Below, in pieces: positions 11,022-26,603 of a stretch of 64,000 nt of DNA. The DNA is from Dipetalonema caudispina (lineage: Eukaryota > Nematoda > Chromadorea > Rhabditida > Onchocercidae): contig JABVXV010000032.1 in NCBI GenBank assembly GCA_013365325.1, positions 310,001-374,000 of the forward strand, written 5' to 3'. The stretch's first letter is position 1, and every line of letters starts with the position of its first letter. A program made the position numbers and the translations under genes. Under the pieces are notes generated by a model that saw only the letters and a list, made by a program, of their open reading frames with translations, was not told where the DNA came from and did no database searches.

Positions 11022-13419
11022 TTTCTTCCTGACAATGTAATGTGAATAACTAAATGCCAATCATATCTAAACATAAAAAGACCATAAAGTAGCATGATAA
11101 AACCATCCACCTGTCGATACCCACAATTCCTCTAATTTACCCTGCCCAGAAACACAATTTAACTTATGCATAGTACTACTTCCGAGAGATTGCTTGCACA
11201 CAGCGGTCCTTGGCTTACGTAGCAGCTTCGATATGAAACAGATATCTACCACTGTTTGACTGTTCCTAAATTCTGATAATGTTTCGATTCGTTTCAAATT
11301 TTAGTACCAAGAATTATGAACAATTAGACATGACGAAATTACCCTTCATGAATGCGAAAAACAGAAAAGTATTTACATAATGAGTATTAAAGGAAATTTG
11401 TGACGTCTTCTAAGGAATTACATGACTATTAGAATGGAAAATGTTGATTTCGATTGTGAAAAGATTAATCAATTACAACTACAAATCCTTTCTTTTTTCC
11501 TCCTAGTGCATTAATGATTTGGTTATTGTCATCAGTTTTGTCATGTCAATTTTTAATGTCTTGAATTAGATGAAAATTACTTTCATCGAAATGCCGAATG
11601 ACAGAATCTTCCATGACATCAGTGTTACAAGCAAAGCTGACGTTAGCGGTTCCGATAAATCTTGTTGATGTGTTTTAATTTAAACTTGATCCAGAAATGA
11701 TGATAGCTGGCTCGGAAGTTTCAAATAAGATGAGGAAACACTCCCATTGTCAGAAAGAAACCAGAAAGACTGAGTTATCGAGAGTCCTACAATCGAATTA
11801 AACATAATTTTTAATAGTCAATACGACGAACCTTTTCTACGTGAACTCCGCTAAATAAAGGATAGTCAGAATGATTTTATCAGGTAAAACTCATCACTTC
11901 ACAATGTTATGAGTACTGATTTCTTTTAGTACTTCCAGTTAAGTTATAAAAAAATACAATGTCGAATCATTAAATATATAAGATTTTGAATGCTACCCCG
12001 CTTTAAAATTTTATAAACACAACTTTGAAATTAGCTTCAGAAATCAGAAAAAAAATTCAGAAGTATTTCATCCTATACATTGTTCAGCAATAATGAAAAT
12101 TAGTGATGTAAACTGCCACTGGAAAACACGTTCTTCTGAGCTCTTTCAAAAAACCTGCACTGCAAATTGCTTACGGTATTGGAAGATTTGTAAGAATTCT
12201 AATTTCTTTAAAACACAGAAATTTAATTTCTACTGACAGAATGATAATTTATTCAAACTTGACAGAAAAACTGACGATATCAAAACTCATAATTTGCTTA
12301 CTTGCTGAACAAATGTTTTTAAGTAGATAATTAAGAGAAATGTGGTAAATCCTTGTATGATTCATTTTTGCCGTAAACAGTTTTTTTTTTTTTTTTTTTT
12401 TTGGAGTAATGTAGTTAATTAACTGGAATAAATTAGACAGTAACAAATTTGCTCCAAATGAAGAGTTAAACTGAAATGATGTGTTTGCTTTCTTGAATTG
12501 TTGAAATAAATTTATAGAATTGATTGGGATAACAAAAGCAGATCGTAAAAAGATTTTTCCGACAATAAATAATGACGATTCGTTTGAAGACGTCACATGG
12601 CCGAATTACGGAAATTTAGTTGTGAGGTTGATATAGAATGACCTATTTTTCCTATTCCACTGATCGATCTTGAAGAAAACGAAAAAATATGGAATAAGTG
12701 GACAGATTAATGCTATAGTTCTGGTCATTTTCTGAGCTGAATTATAAAATGGTTCTACGAGATCAACTTCATTAGCACAAATAAAATTTTGAAGGATACA
12801 ACTGTGCAATGAAACATCTATGAGTAAGCTCAAACTGTAAGGATAAAGTGTAATTCACTTCCATGTAATGCTTTTAGTTGGGAATTGTTTACTTTTACTT
12901 CTATTACGTATTCTGGCACAGATGTCAGCTTGATAATTTGGACATTTTACTCCTAGTAAAGTGTAACTTTTATAGGTTCGATTTCAGACTTCTCCACAGG
13001 AAAGAGCGAAAGTAGAAGCTTTTATAACTTTTTAATGTCCACGTGCCTTTGCAAAAGTTTTGTTAACTCGCCTCATTCAAGCCGTTTCCTGACATACTTT
13101 TTCAACAATTCAAACAACAGTTGAACAGTTAACGACATCCGTGACCCTTTTACCCTTGATCGTGATGAGTGAAGTAAATATTCAATAGCACAAAAATGGA
13201 GGAAAACGGAAGGATCCGTAATGGTCCTCACGCAAAGAGCACAACCAATGGTTTCGCGGGGGTGTGTCATGCTCGTTATCCAATGGGCGAACAACACACA
13301 ATGCACTGTGCACCACGGATAGGGGATGAGAGCGGGGCTGTTATCGGGTGGCATGGGGCGAGGCTATGGTGATTAGGTGTGGTGTCGCGTCGTGCTGAAG
13401 TCATTCGCTGTTTCAGGTC
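11022..13419. other. Intergenic region, upstream regions of rund-1 and pdi-2
   Basis: About 2.4 kb between the divergent starts of the RUND-1 gene (minus) and the PDI gene (plus). Most is AT-rich, with a T run at 12380-12402, and no ORF here has exon support. The last ~250 bases before the PDI ATG are clearly more GC-rich, with CCAAT sequences at 13245 and 13280, which suits a promoter of a strongly expressed ER gene. Confidence 0.6.
13036..13419 (+). promoter_or_regulatory. Probable promoter/5' region of pdi-2
   Basis: The sequence contains CACGTG at 13040-13045 (its ACGTG core is shared with unfolded-protein-response elements), CCAAT at 13245-13249 and 13280-13284, and CCACG at 13313-13317. 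The CCAAT-to-CCACG distance is 28 bases, not the 9 of a classic ER stress element, so this is only a set of motifs. TTTCAG directly before the start codon at 13420 looks like a spliced-leader acceptor. Confidence 0.35.
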
Positions 13420-17097
<3,678 letters not shown>

Positions 17098-19563
17098 TGT
17101 TGGCTTAAAAACCTCAGATTTGAAGAATAGTGCTATTAGATGGGAAAAATCATTATTAAATCAGAAAAGGGTACTGTCTTCAATCAAACCAATAGTTAAA
17201 AAGTTATGAAGTGTGGAAGAGTAACATTCTCGTATTACCTAACAGTTACTGTTCGATGACAACTTATTCTTCGTTTTTTTTTTTTTTTTTTTTTTTTTCG
17301 GGAGCTACATCCTGTATTTGCGTTGTTATTTTTGATGGTGACTACGAAGAGCGATAAAATTAACAACTTCAAAAGATTTCACTCTCTCTCGTCCTTTTTT
17401 TCAAGTATATTTTGTTATTTATGATTTTTGAAAGGGAGTATTATTACTGTTATTGTAACTAATTATTGTAATTGTTGGTTTTTATAAGTTTGGCATATCT
17501 TTTGTTGCATTTTTTCGCTACCATGTCGGAAATTTTTTGGATATGTAATTAAAAATACTAAAGTAAGGCTGTAAAGTTAAAGAGTTAGAACTGTTTGTAA
17601 AGGTGCATGGTTTAACACATCTCGCTGCTTTTCATTTATGAATTTAAAACCAGAGTAATTAGAATTGATTGTTTTTAAATTCTTAATTTCTGTGGTTGTT
17701 TGCATTTTCATTTTGCCGGCCAGTTAGGAGTTACTCTTTGTTTTATTTTTCTGCTATCACTGATACCTGGTGCTGATAATTAGTACTCATTAGACCAGAG
17801 TTCTTGTAGTCTTTAATTATTGATTGGGCTGGGCCATCTTAATGTCCACAATAAATTATGTGTGACGAGGTTTTGAGGGAAGAGAGGGACGGAGGAGTTG
17901 TGACGATCCATCAATTTAGCAATGCAATTTTATGAATTATTTGAATTAATAAAGAGGTGGGAGGGTAGGGGATAGGATAGCGGTACCTCTCATTTGTCAA
18001 TGAGTGAGGCCTGATGATGCAAGGAATCATCGTTACTTTGCTTCCATTGATATCCTGAAATGCCGCGCTTCAGGGGTATTTCTGAAAGTGAACATATTCG
18101 CTGTGAAACTTGACACAGGAATTTGAAAAACATCAGTTCGCGTCCTGCACAGATCATGGGGTGAAAAGTTGGAATACATGAATTTTTTGAACGCTAGGGG
18201 GGAAAATCTGCAGTTGACTTGCAGAGTGTACTTCGGGTTATGGTTCTAACTCACAAATTTGAAGGGAATTCTGCAGTTACTTGCGAGCTCCTGAATGAAA
18301 ATTACCAGAAGTGCTACCCCTCGAAAATGATAGGGACTGTCACCTAACATGAACTTCTTGAATCATTTGTGAGAGAGTTCAGTAAAAGTGGACAATTCTT
18401 TGCATTTTACTGTCGTAGTACATAAGAAATGGGATAAAATGTTTGCCGGACTTCACCAATTCATGTAAATTATACAGTAATTTCGGTCAGCAACCATAAT
18501 TAGTACTTCTGCAAAGCTGACTGCGGCCATAACTGTCCAACACATCAACCCGTAAACCTATCTTTCGCTTGCAATTAAATGTATCTCTAAAGTTAAAACT
18601 GATACTTAATATTAAGTACAAATATATTTCCTTTATTTAAAAACACGACGTCTGATGAAACTCAAATACAAACAGGTAACCAAAAAGTGGAATTGAAAAT
18701 GGTGTTGCAAAATGAAAGTGAAAACAATGATCCATGAAAAGGTCCTATTAAGAATCTACAAAGTATTTCTGTCTTGAAGGGATCTGAACTTCGAGGAAAG
18801 AGAAAATTGATTATACCTAAGGAGCATGCTTTTGATGCGGATGTGTTCAAATATGCACTGGTAAGATTTTTTGATTTCATCCAGATGCGGCTTTTTTTTT
18901 AAATCCAAAGATTTCGACAACTGCATTTACATTCAAATATCGTCAAGTCCCACATACAAGTTGTGACAAAATATAATTAATACAAACAATGTAACAAGGT
19001 AATATACTTGCTCCCCTCGATTGTTAGTTTAACCAGCCACAAGCGTATGAAGCATTGAAAAGCACTAGATTGATATACAGAAAAAAATTTGTGACATCAT
19101 TCATTGAGTAACACATATTCATGTAACAATTTCCATTTGTGCAAGCGAAATGAACAGAAAGGAAATTACTGTGAATCAGGAATAAACAGTATACAAATTA
19201 TCGCTAATAACATTCAGCTTGTACATAATATAATTGACAATATGAACAGAAAAATACAAATGAAAGTACAGAGATGAACTAATGCAATAAATCAGTTCAC
19301 CCTAAGAAAACTTGTTAAACTGTTCGTAGTAACAATACAGTGTAGTTTGAGTAAGCAAATTAATTAGTATTAAATGGAAAGAAACAACTAATGAAGTGAA
19401 ACCATAGACGTGAGACCAAATACCAGAAAATATATCCAAAATTCATCATTATATTACACATTCATCATTAAAAAAACCCCAATCATAAAAGTGAGGAGGT
19501 CAATAACAAAAAGCAATTAAGCCCGCTGCAAAGCAACAGATCGTACAGTGATGAAAAATTTGC
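17098..19563. other. Convergent 3' flanks of pdi-2 and RhoGDI
   Basis: About 2.5 kb between the stop of PDI (plus) and the stop of RhoGDI (minus). It has a T run at 17276-17298, low-GC 3' UTR-like sequence, and one coding-like relic at 18618-18860 described separately. I see nothing else that I can support. Confidence 0.6.
18618..18860 (+). pseudogene. Coding-like exon relic with one in-frame stop
   Basis: One plus-strand frame reads TTSDETQIQTGNQKVELKMV.., then ..LQNESENNDP, then TGA at 18735-18737, then on in the same frame through KGPIKNLQSISVLKGSELRG and KRKLIIPKEHAFDADVFKYA to a GTAAGA donor at 18861. The composition is rich in charged and polar residues and unlike neighbouring AT-rich noise. 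I do not recognise the protein. It looks like one exon of a decayed gene, or an exon whose stop is avoided by splicing I cannot see. Confidence 0.35.
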
Positions 19564-21018
19564 TCAATCTCCCCAGTCTTTTGCAATTTCTAGGCTCCAC
19601 GTCCAAGATAACCAATCATGGCCATCATCATCGCATACCTGCGACTTCACCTTGTAAATTCCACGATGCAGCATACCTGCAAATACAATACTATAATTTA
19701 GTGGCATTATAACTTCAACAACTTCTACAGAATTAAATGAACATTTTAAGTTATGCACATGAAGAAACCTAATGCAAGTAACATCTCTCAGTATTTGGAA
19801 ATTAGAAGAAAACTAACCAGATGGGGCTTCATCTAATGGTGTAATAAATGACTGCATCTCCATTTTTGGCGCATATGAACCCATCATAAACGTTTCTCTA
19901 TCAACTGAAAAGATTAACAGAAAGAAGCATGACATCATCCCAATACTTGATCCAAGTTTCATTTCTTTGAAGGTATTTTCCCTGTTGAATGTCCACTCAT
20001 CATTAAGACTATTAAAAAACTTTCTATCTGTGAATACATTATAGTTTAATGTAAATTAAGGCTTAACAACTTTATCTGTATCATTTTTCAACAAGCAGCG
20101 TCGGAATTTTAACATATTTGTGCAAAATAGGAAATTTCCACACCTGTTATGGAATGACGCGTGACTTTCTGTATATATTTCAAACCAGTACAAATTTCTC
20201 TTTGTACATGGAAATCAAAACGAATCCTATATGCAGCTCCTTCCTTTATTACAAATGATGCCTCGTTCAAATGTTCTGCAATATCATGCAAGCCTTGGTA
20301 CTTCATTTCGATAATGTGTACTCTAAGGAATGGAAGGTACTTTGGTTGAACTTTAAAAATTAATTCGTAAGTCATTCTATTAGCAATAATACAAATATTT
20401 CAAACAACATGCGACGGCTGTCCGTTTTAAATCAAAATCGGCAAAAACTTACCTTTGTCAAGATGCATTGTTATATTCGGACGACCTTCGACAACCAGCG
20501 TGATGGAATGGACAAGAACATTGCGAGGATCGGTTGCATCAACAATCACTTGCCCAGATTTTGCTTGACCCAAAAGTGCTTGTTTATAACTGCAAATCTA
20601 GCAAGTAAAACCTGTTTCGCTCTTCAAACATGGAAATTGTGATTGTTGAGAACTTTAAATTAACTGTATCACGCTTCTATGTCACTGAAATATATCCCAA
20701 AAAATGAGACATAGAGATTTACGCTGCTGTATTCAATTCAAAACTTTTTGATCATTTCCACTACGAACATATTACTTAGGTCATCTTGTACAGGAATGCA
20801 GTGCCGAGATATTATCAAATTTTGAACTACTTCCCAAATGAGACGGTTTGTTTTCGAAAAAAAATGGCACAATTTTCAAATCAAGTAATTACTCACCGAT
20901 TCAAACTTTCATCATTAGCATCAGTTGCAATAATTTCTGAAACAGACTTCTGCGGAGGTGGTACATAATTCTCCTGTGCGTTGTCCAGTTCCAAATCTTG
21001 TATTTCTTTCTTATCCAT
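19564..21018 (-). CDS. rhi-1: Rho GDP-dissociation inhibitor
   Basis: RhoGDI binds prenylated Rho-family GTPases in the cytosol, blocks nucleotide exchange and extracts them from membranes. The start is MDKKEIQDLELDNAQENYVP (21018), with the conserved ENYVPP and DDESLNRYKQALLG elements split across exons 1 and 2. Exon 2 (20456-20586) continues to RPNITMHLD. Exon 3 uses an AAG|GCTTGC acceptor, giving IAEHLNEASFVIKEGAAYRI and VQREICTGLKYIQKVTRHSI. Exon 4 gives FMMGSYAPKMEMQSFITPLD. Exon 5 (19564-about 19678) gives MLHRGIYKVKSQVCDDDGHD..WTWSLEIAKDWGD. All phases agree and give about 200 residues, the usual size. The immunoglobulin-like fold strands that carry the prenyl pocket are all present. 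Confidence 0.95.
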
Positions 21019-22518
21019 CTAATGCCTACAACTTGTTACGAAATCCTGTCAACTTTATTTATATTATTAATTAACAACTGCATTGTGGCCAAAAGCAAAA
21101 TAAAAACACAACGTTAAAGAAGTAGATAAAAATAATAAAAGGTCACAAAGATAAGACAATGCATGCAAACTTGTTCCAAATCAAAAACCAAACAAATCAA
21201 GCGTTGGATCTATCAGTGTTGACGAATGTTGCTCAATGTATACTAATAGTTTGAAGCCTCAAGTTTTACTTCAATTCCCTTTGCATCGTAGTAAAATAGC
21301 AGCCAAATGACACGTCATCACTAGGGAATGAAAAATGAAATTCATAGAAGTTGGCAAAAATATGCATAATATAAGGGGTAACAGAACATTTACGTGCTAA
21401 TGGATAATCTGAACTGTATTAATTTAGTTTTTAAATTCGAATTTACAAAAAGATATATAGAAGATGGAAACGACCAGATCGCCTGTTAGTGAAAGTAGTA
21501 AGTGGTACGATGAAGCAGGCTAATATATATATTAATATATGCTACAAATCTCTATCTTCCTCAGCCGTCCACCATATTGTTATAATGGCAGTAAGTCGGA
21601 AAGAAAAACATCTGTTATCCAACTGACGAAGTTTCCAAAGTGCGAATATCATTGAATCTTATCATCCATATATTAACGCTTGACCTTCAAACTAGTCGAT
21701 AATGTTAAATGAGACGAAATTTGCATGAGGTGCAGATCATCTCCATATTTACCAAATACACTAGGATACATATTAAACTCAACATAATGAACGCACATAA
21801 GGACATTTAATGCGATGCATCCTTCGCCAAGCATCAACTTGAATCTAATAAATGTAGTTTTCGAAATATTAATTCTAATCCATCTGCTGGTCCAACTCTT
21901 ACCAGTTCTAATTGTTTTAATCTCTAAAAAACAATTTCTGGTTTAGCCTACATTATCCTTTACTTCTTCGAATATTACTTCATCATACGCCGGCTGTAAA
22001 CCTAATGATTCGCATGTTAACTAAATCTTACCTTTCACTTTCTAAGTCTGATCTAAGCTTATGGTTAACACTAACTACTTTGTAGTGAAACTCACACCTA
22101 AATCATTCAAATCTAATTAGTTACTTTAAATTAACAATTTCATCGACCAACTATAAGATTCTTTTTTGGCCTATTTATTCCATCTCTTGGCTATAACAAT
22201 AATGTAAGTAAATAACCAGCTTGATGATAAATACCACAAAGGATAGGTAGGGATAGAGAAACACGGCCCGTACAAGATAGACCTCACACGTGGTTGGTAT
22301 AATTCTCATTGGTCTTCTTCATCTTCTGTGTGGAGTGGTTGTGTTTTTGCCAGTCTGAGGTGTCCCGGGAGATCGAGTCACTCGTGTTAGCTCTCTATCT
22401 ATAGTTTTGAATACAATGTATAATGTGTATGTATAGCTATCTATATGCACGATAAGAAGTGAGTAGCGTCCTTAAAGATTCCTTATTTCAGCTTGTTTTC
22501 AGGTAGTTTCCAACGTGA
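21019..22518. other. Divergent intergenic region (RhoGDI / NDUFB11)
   Basis: About 1.5 kb between two divergent gene starts, so it probably holds both promoters. It is AT-rich, with an alternating TA stretch around 21520-21542. The stretch 22262-22400 is more GC-rich and contains CCCGGG. No ORF is supported. Confidence 0.55.
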
Positions 22519-24471
22519 ATGTTGCTTTATTTACCACTTCGTCGTCGCACTATCTCTACCACTTTCTTGCGGCTATCGTCGGCAATTCCACACGGAGCTC
22601 ATGGTGAAGAAAATATTGAGAGGAAGCCAGCAGATTACAGGTAACTTTATTTCAGATGAATCAAAAATAACGTCAGCAGAACTGTTGCGAATGAGTTTTC
22701 ACTGTTAAAACTTTTGTAGTTTATCATTTGTTAGTACCATAGGAACTTTAATGTACTGAAAGATTCGGTAGATCTTTTCGAGATTCACTGTAGAATTTAT
22801 TTCGCCATTGTTGAGATTCAAAAGGTATCTCATTTAGTTGTGCACGTCAAGTTATTTGTTATAAGTTCTATGGTACTATGGTTATAAGGTATGGTTATAA
22901 GTTCTATAAGTTATAAGTTACAAGTTATAAGATGATGATAAAAATATCGAAAGCAGTTACAGAACTAGGAAAAACACCACTTTGTCTTCTGTTATAAAAA
23001 TAACAGCGGATATGGTATTGTAATGTTTGTTTACTTGGTAGGAAGTTGTCGATCAAAATACCCCACATAAGATTGAAAAAGTCGAAAACACTTAATTGGT
23101 TGTTGAATAATAAGGAAAAGGAGAAAATGCTCGTAAAGATCAAGCTGCAATCCTTGGTGTACCGACCGGGATGAGATACAGTCTAGTGAAAGATAATATG
23201 TGACCTTGAAAGTTCACCAGTTAGGTATTTCCAGATTTTTTAAATGGATTACAAAATAAATTGGAAGAGCTATTTGGTAAAAGAATACATTGCTCGCAAA
23301 AATCGCTCCATGTAAGAGTAATTTTAAGGTATCAAATATAGCAGATCCTTATATCCATATTTGCTTGTTTTAGCGTGATTTCTATTCGGTTACCCTTTTC
23401 AATGTGCAATATTTTAGACCTGGTTCTGATTCTTATGCGTACGAAAATCCATGGCCGAAATTAAATCGTGGTCGTCTGGATTGGCTATTTGGTGATGGCT
23501 GGAGAAGACCACTGGCAAAAGATCAGGGCGGTCAGATTGTTCGTTTTGATAGTTGTTTGATTTCGAAATGCTGATGCTTTTCTTGAAATTTCAGATCATT
23601 CAGATAAAATTCCAAATTTTCTACACTAATATCTTGGTCAGTTCATCTCTAAGTTAATTTACAGCGCCGTAACTGGATTTGGTTTGGTTTATCTCCCTAT
23701 GATGAACATGCTGATTGGTTGAAGTTTCATCAGTATATGTTTTTTTTGTTAACGATAATGGTTACTTGGATGACGCTGTATCTGCTGTATATTGCTCCTG
23801 ATTGGTCTGTTTTTTAAACATTTCTGCCGCTTTGCTTTATTAATAAGCACTTTAACATATTAGCTCGTTCAAGAAGAAGGAAGGTTTTCAAAAATTTCCT
23901 TCCGCTCAGACACTCATACTTTATAAGGAACCTTATGAATTAAATTGGTTTAACTGTGTCAGTATGCTTCAGTGGTGGCCTTCTCTAATGGGTTTCTTGT
24001 TGTTTATTTCGAGTACAGAAAAAGAACTATAGGCCTTAGAATGTGCGTCAGATGGTCTTTGAATGTATAATTAGGCTTAACACTTCAAGCTATATTACTC
24101 TTGTGCTTTGCTATACTCTGTTGCTCTCACGTTTCTAGGAAGGTTTCAGTAATTTATTTTAGAAAAGTGTAGGCTTTAGGCAAGGAAATGAAATGTCATT
24201 TTTCAAAATACTTGCATAAAGTTTTTTGTGGTATGAGGAGAATATCTTGCAGGCCTTTCGAAAGAGTCATATCTTTTTCTCGTAATTAGCGGCAATAATT
24301 ACAGCTTATTACAGGCCGCGGGCGAGAGATTGGGCATATCGAGAGGCTCATTTGGAAATGGCGCGACGGGAAAAAGCAGGGCTACCATATATCAGCAAAG
24401 ACTTGATTCGACCAGACAAAATTGTTCTGCCGTCGGATGAGGAACTTCAGAATTTCGAAATCATTATTTAA
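22519..24471 (+). CDS. NDUFB11: Mitochondrial complex I subunit NDUFB11 (ESSS), 179 aa
   Basis: This is an accessory, single-pass subunit of the proton-pumping arm of NADH dehydrogenase. Exons 22519-22640, 23418-23538, 23665-23804 and 24315-24471 join in phase. The ATG at 22519 gives MLLYLPLRRRTISTTFLRLS, an arginine-rich, acid-free mitochondrial presequence. The neighbouring longer frame starting at 22493 does not splice into exon 2, so I reject it. Then come RPGSDSYAYENPWPKLNRG, the membrane segment around YMFFLLTIMVTWMTLYLLYI, and the conserved matrix-side end with PRARDWAYREAHLEMARRE and a terminal LPSDEELQNFEIII, like the 'YRMKEWSRREAERL' and 'IQLPEDE' of human NDUFB11. The donor after exon 2 (ATT|GTTCGT) is weak. 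Confidence 0.88.
22858..22934. repeat. Short degenerate tandem repeat (ATAAGTT units)
   Basis: Within NDUFB11 intron 1, units like GTTATAAG/ATAAGTT recur several times (TTATAAGTTCTA.., GTTATAAGTTACAAG..). It is local replication slippage and has no coding meaning. Confidence 0.6.
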
Positions 24472-25030
24472 ACAATTTTGGTTATTGTAAATATGCTTTA
24501 TTTTAGGAGTGGTCTAATAATTTGTTGCATTTATTTCGCCAAATTTTATTCAATGAAATGAAATGCTGCAGTCAAAGTGTTTCTTGGAGAGTCCATGTTA
24601 GGGATTCACGTTCATTTGTAATGCACACATCTGGTTCTGTTTTTGATTTCGTGTGGGAGATTAGGTTAACAATGATTCTGACCATGATACAAAATCTCGA
24701 CTCGAAAAATTAAAGTCCTCAAATCCTCAGAGTGATACATTTTTTTTTCAAAATTTTGTTGACTGAATGTCATTGTTTATGTTGCAGTTAAAGTAATATG
24801 TGTTTTATCAATTAGTGGATGTAGTATCCAAGAGCAAAGTGTTATAGACTCCTGATGTATTTAGCTGTGGGAATGGACTAAACGGATGACGACATTGTTG
24901 TTTCAAGTAAAGGAATTATAAAAAGCAGTTCCGCATCTATCAGAACAATTTATTCCTGTAAAATGATCAGTAGCATAAAAATCATCTCCAAGCTCTACGT
25001 TTCTTCGTTTGGCTTCTTTGTCTCACTTCT
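24472..25030. other. Convergent 3' flanks (NDUFB11 / CEP41-like)
   Basis: 3' UTR-like AT-rich sequence between two convergent stops. I see no gene. Confidence 0.55.
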
Positions 25031-26150
25031 TCACGAACGCTGTTCCTGTTTGTCGAGCTCGTCGTTGCTTTCAAGAATCCAGCTATAAAACAAGTTTTTC
25101 ATGAGCTTGCACTCATTGAATTATTCCTCTTCAGAAATCTGCAGTTTAGATGAAGACATTAATGAATAATTTAGAAGCAAAGTCGTAGAAATGAAAACAA
25201 TGGGACTTGCTTTTTTCAAAAGCTGGTTTTCGATTGATGGCAAGTTGGGCGGCTAATTTTGACAGTTCCAGTTTAACCGTTTTGCTACTTGCTGTCGTTA
25301 ATAATCCTTCTGGATACTTGCATCTCCAGCTGCCCAAATCTTAAAAACGTAATTCGAGAGGAGAAAAGGAAATCAAACTCTCTTTTTAATATTCAATTAT
25401 TTTAGTACCTCCATTTCTCATATACTCAAGTTACCTAAAAAACTGTTTTTCAGGGCTTTTCGTCGTACTAAAAAATGTTTCAGGTACTATACCTCCTCTT
25501 AATAGCACCGCATTGTGTCCCCTGTCACAAAACGTTGACACAACTTGGCCAGCTCCATAAACCTGTCCACAGACAATCAGTGTTCCTTGTGTACCTAATC
25601 TCTTCATTGATTCTGTTTCGTAATGTTCACGGCACAGAAGGAATCGTGGATAATGTTCAGCTGCAAAATTTCAAAATTATTTTTGGAAATTCTTTCCTTA
25701 CATATTAGTCACTTTCTCAGCAATTGAAATGCATGCCATATACTATAATAAACCTCCGATAATGTGTCCTTTAGCGAACTGTTCTTCTGGCCGAACATCT
25801 AGAATGACAATTGGTTTTGATGTTAATGCCTTCTCATCAATTAGTATGGCAACCTGAAAATAATATTCCTCAATGAATAAAGAAAGGGAGCATACTTGGA
25901 ATATTCTGATCTTTATAATTCCATTGCCGAAAGAATATAAAGGGATCATGTAACTTGTCACCAACTGAGGTTTTAACAAATTGCCGCTTTTAATTCCGAG
26001 TAAACTTACAACTCTATCGATTGAAATGGTAGGTAACGGTACAGCAATAGACATGAGTGTACAAGCAGGAGATAGCAGCAACCTAGAAGGTTGAGTTCTG
26101 ACAGAAAATCCGTTGTCCTGGCAACGGTTCGTACCATGGTCCTGATAGTC
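25031..26150 (-). CDS. CEP41-like rhodanese-domain protein (N-terminus uncertain)
   Basis: CEP41 is a ciliary/centrosomal protein needed for tubulin glutamylation, with one rhodanese-like domain. Exons on the minus strand: about 25983-26150 (..PLPTISIDRV, 5' end unclear), 25762-25858 (VAILIDEKALTSKPIVILDV then RPEEQFAKGHIIG), about 25484-25635 (LIVCGQVYGAGQVVSTFCDR then GHNAVLLRGG), 25207-25339 (WRCKYPEGLLTTASSKTVKL) and 25031-25082 (WILESNDELDKQEQRS, stop). 'DVR..H.IGA', 'C(D/E)RG', 'L.GG' and 'K(F/Y)PEGL.T' fit human CEP41. Phases agree from the rhodanese exon to the stop. The usual N-terminal region of CEP41 was not found, so the gene may be short or have unrecognised 5' exons. It lies just downstream of PIG-Q on the same strand. 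Confidence 0.7.
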
Positions 26151-26603
26151 TCAGTTCCTCACTCTTTATTTTAATATAAAATGAGAAGTCATTTCTCGGA
26201 AATTCTCCATCTTCTGACCAAACGTCCAGGTGGCAAATGGTTCACTCGGGAGTAACTCTTAGTACAGAACTGAATGTCATATGCCCACAACAGGAAGTAC
26301 TGGAAACATTTTCAAAGTTTACTAAGGAAATTTTTCTAAGGAAATATAATCTTCAGAAGTCAGATTTCTCATAAAAAATCCCGAGATTAAACAATTGTTT
26401 TTGGGAAGATGCAACCCTATACAAAGCAAGTTCTAGAGCCAATATTCCCGAATAACTTGCTACATTCAAAAATCGGTCCTATTTCTTGTGGACGATGGGA
26501 AGTGTAATACAATTTATTACAATGCCTTTTATCAATGCATTCGGTAGAAGGTGCAGTAGAAATAGAAAATATGATTTTAAAAGCATTCGAGATCACATAT
26601 TCA

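Noticed and set aside
12249..12596. 115-codon minus-strand ORF
   Set aside because: It contains the Lys run created by a poly-T tract and no conserved features.
13245..13317. ER stress element upstream of pdi-2
   Set aside because: CCAAT and CCACG are both present but not with the nine-base spacing of the classic element.
22493..22708. 71-codon ORF starting MFSGSFQREC at the NDUFB11 locus
   Set aside because: It does not join exon 2 in phase; the overlapping frame from 22519 gives a mitochondrial presequence and the right phase.
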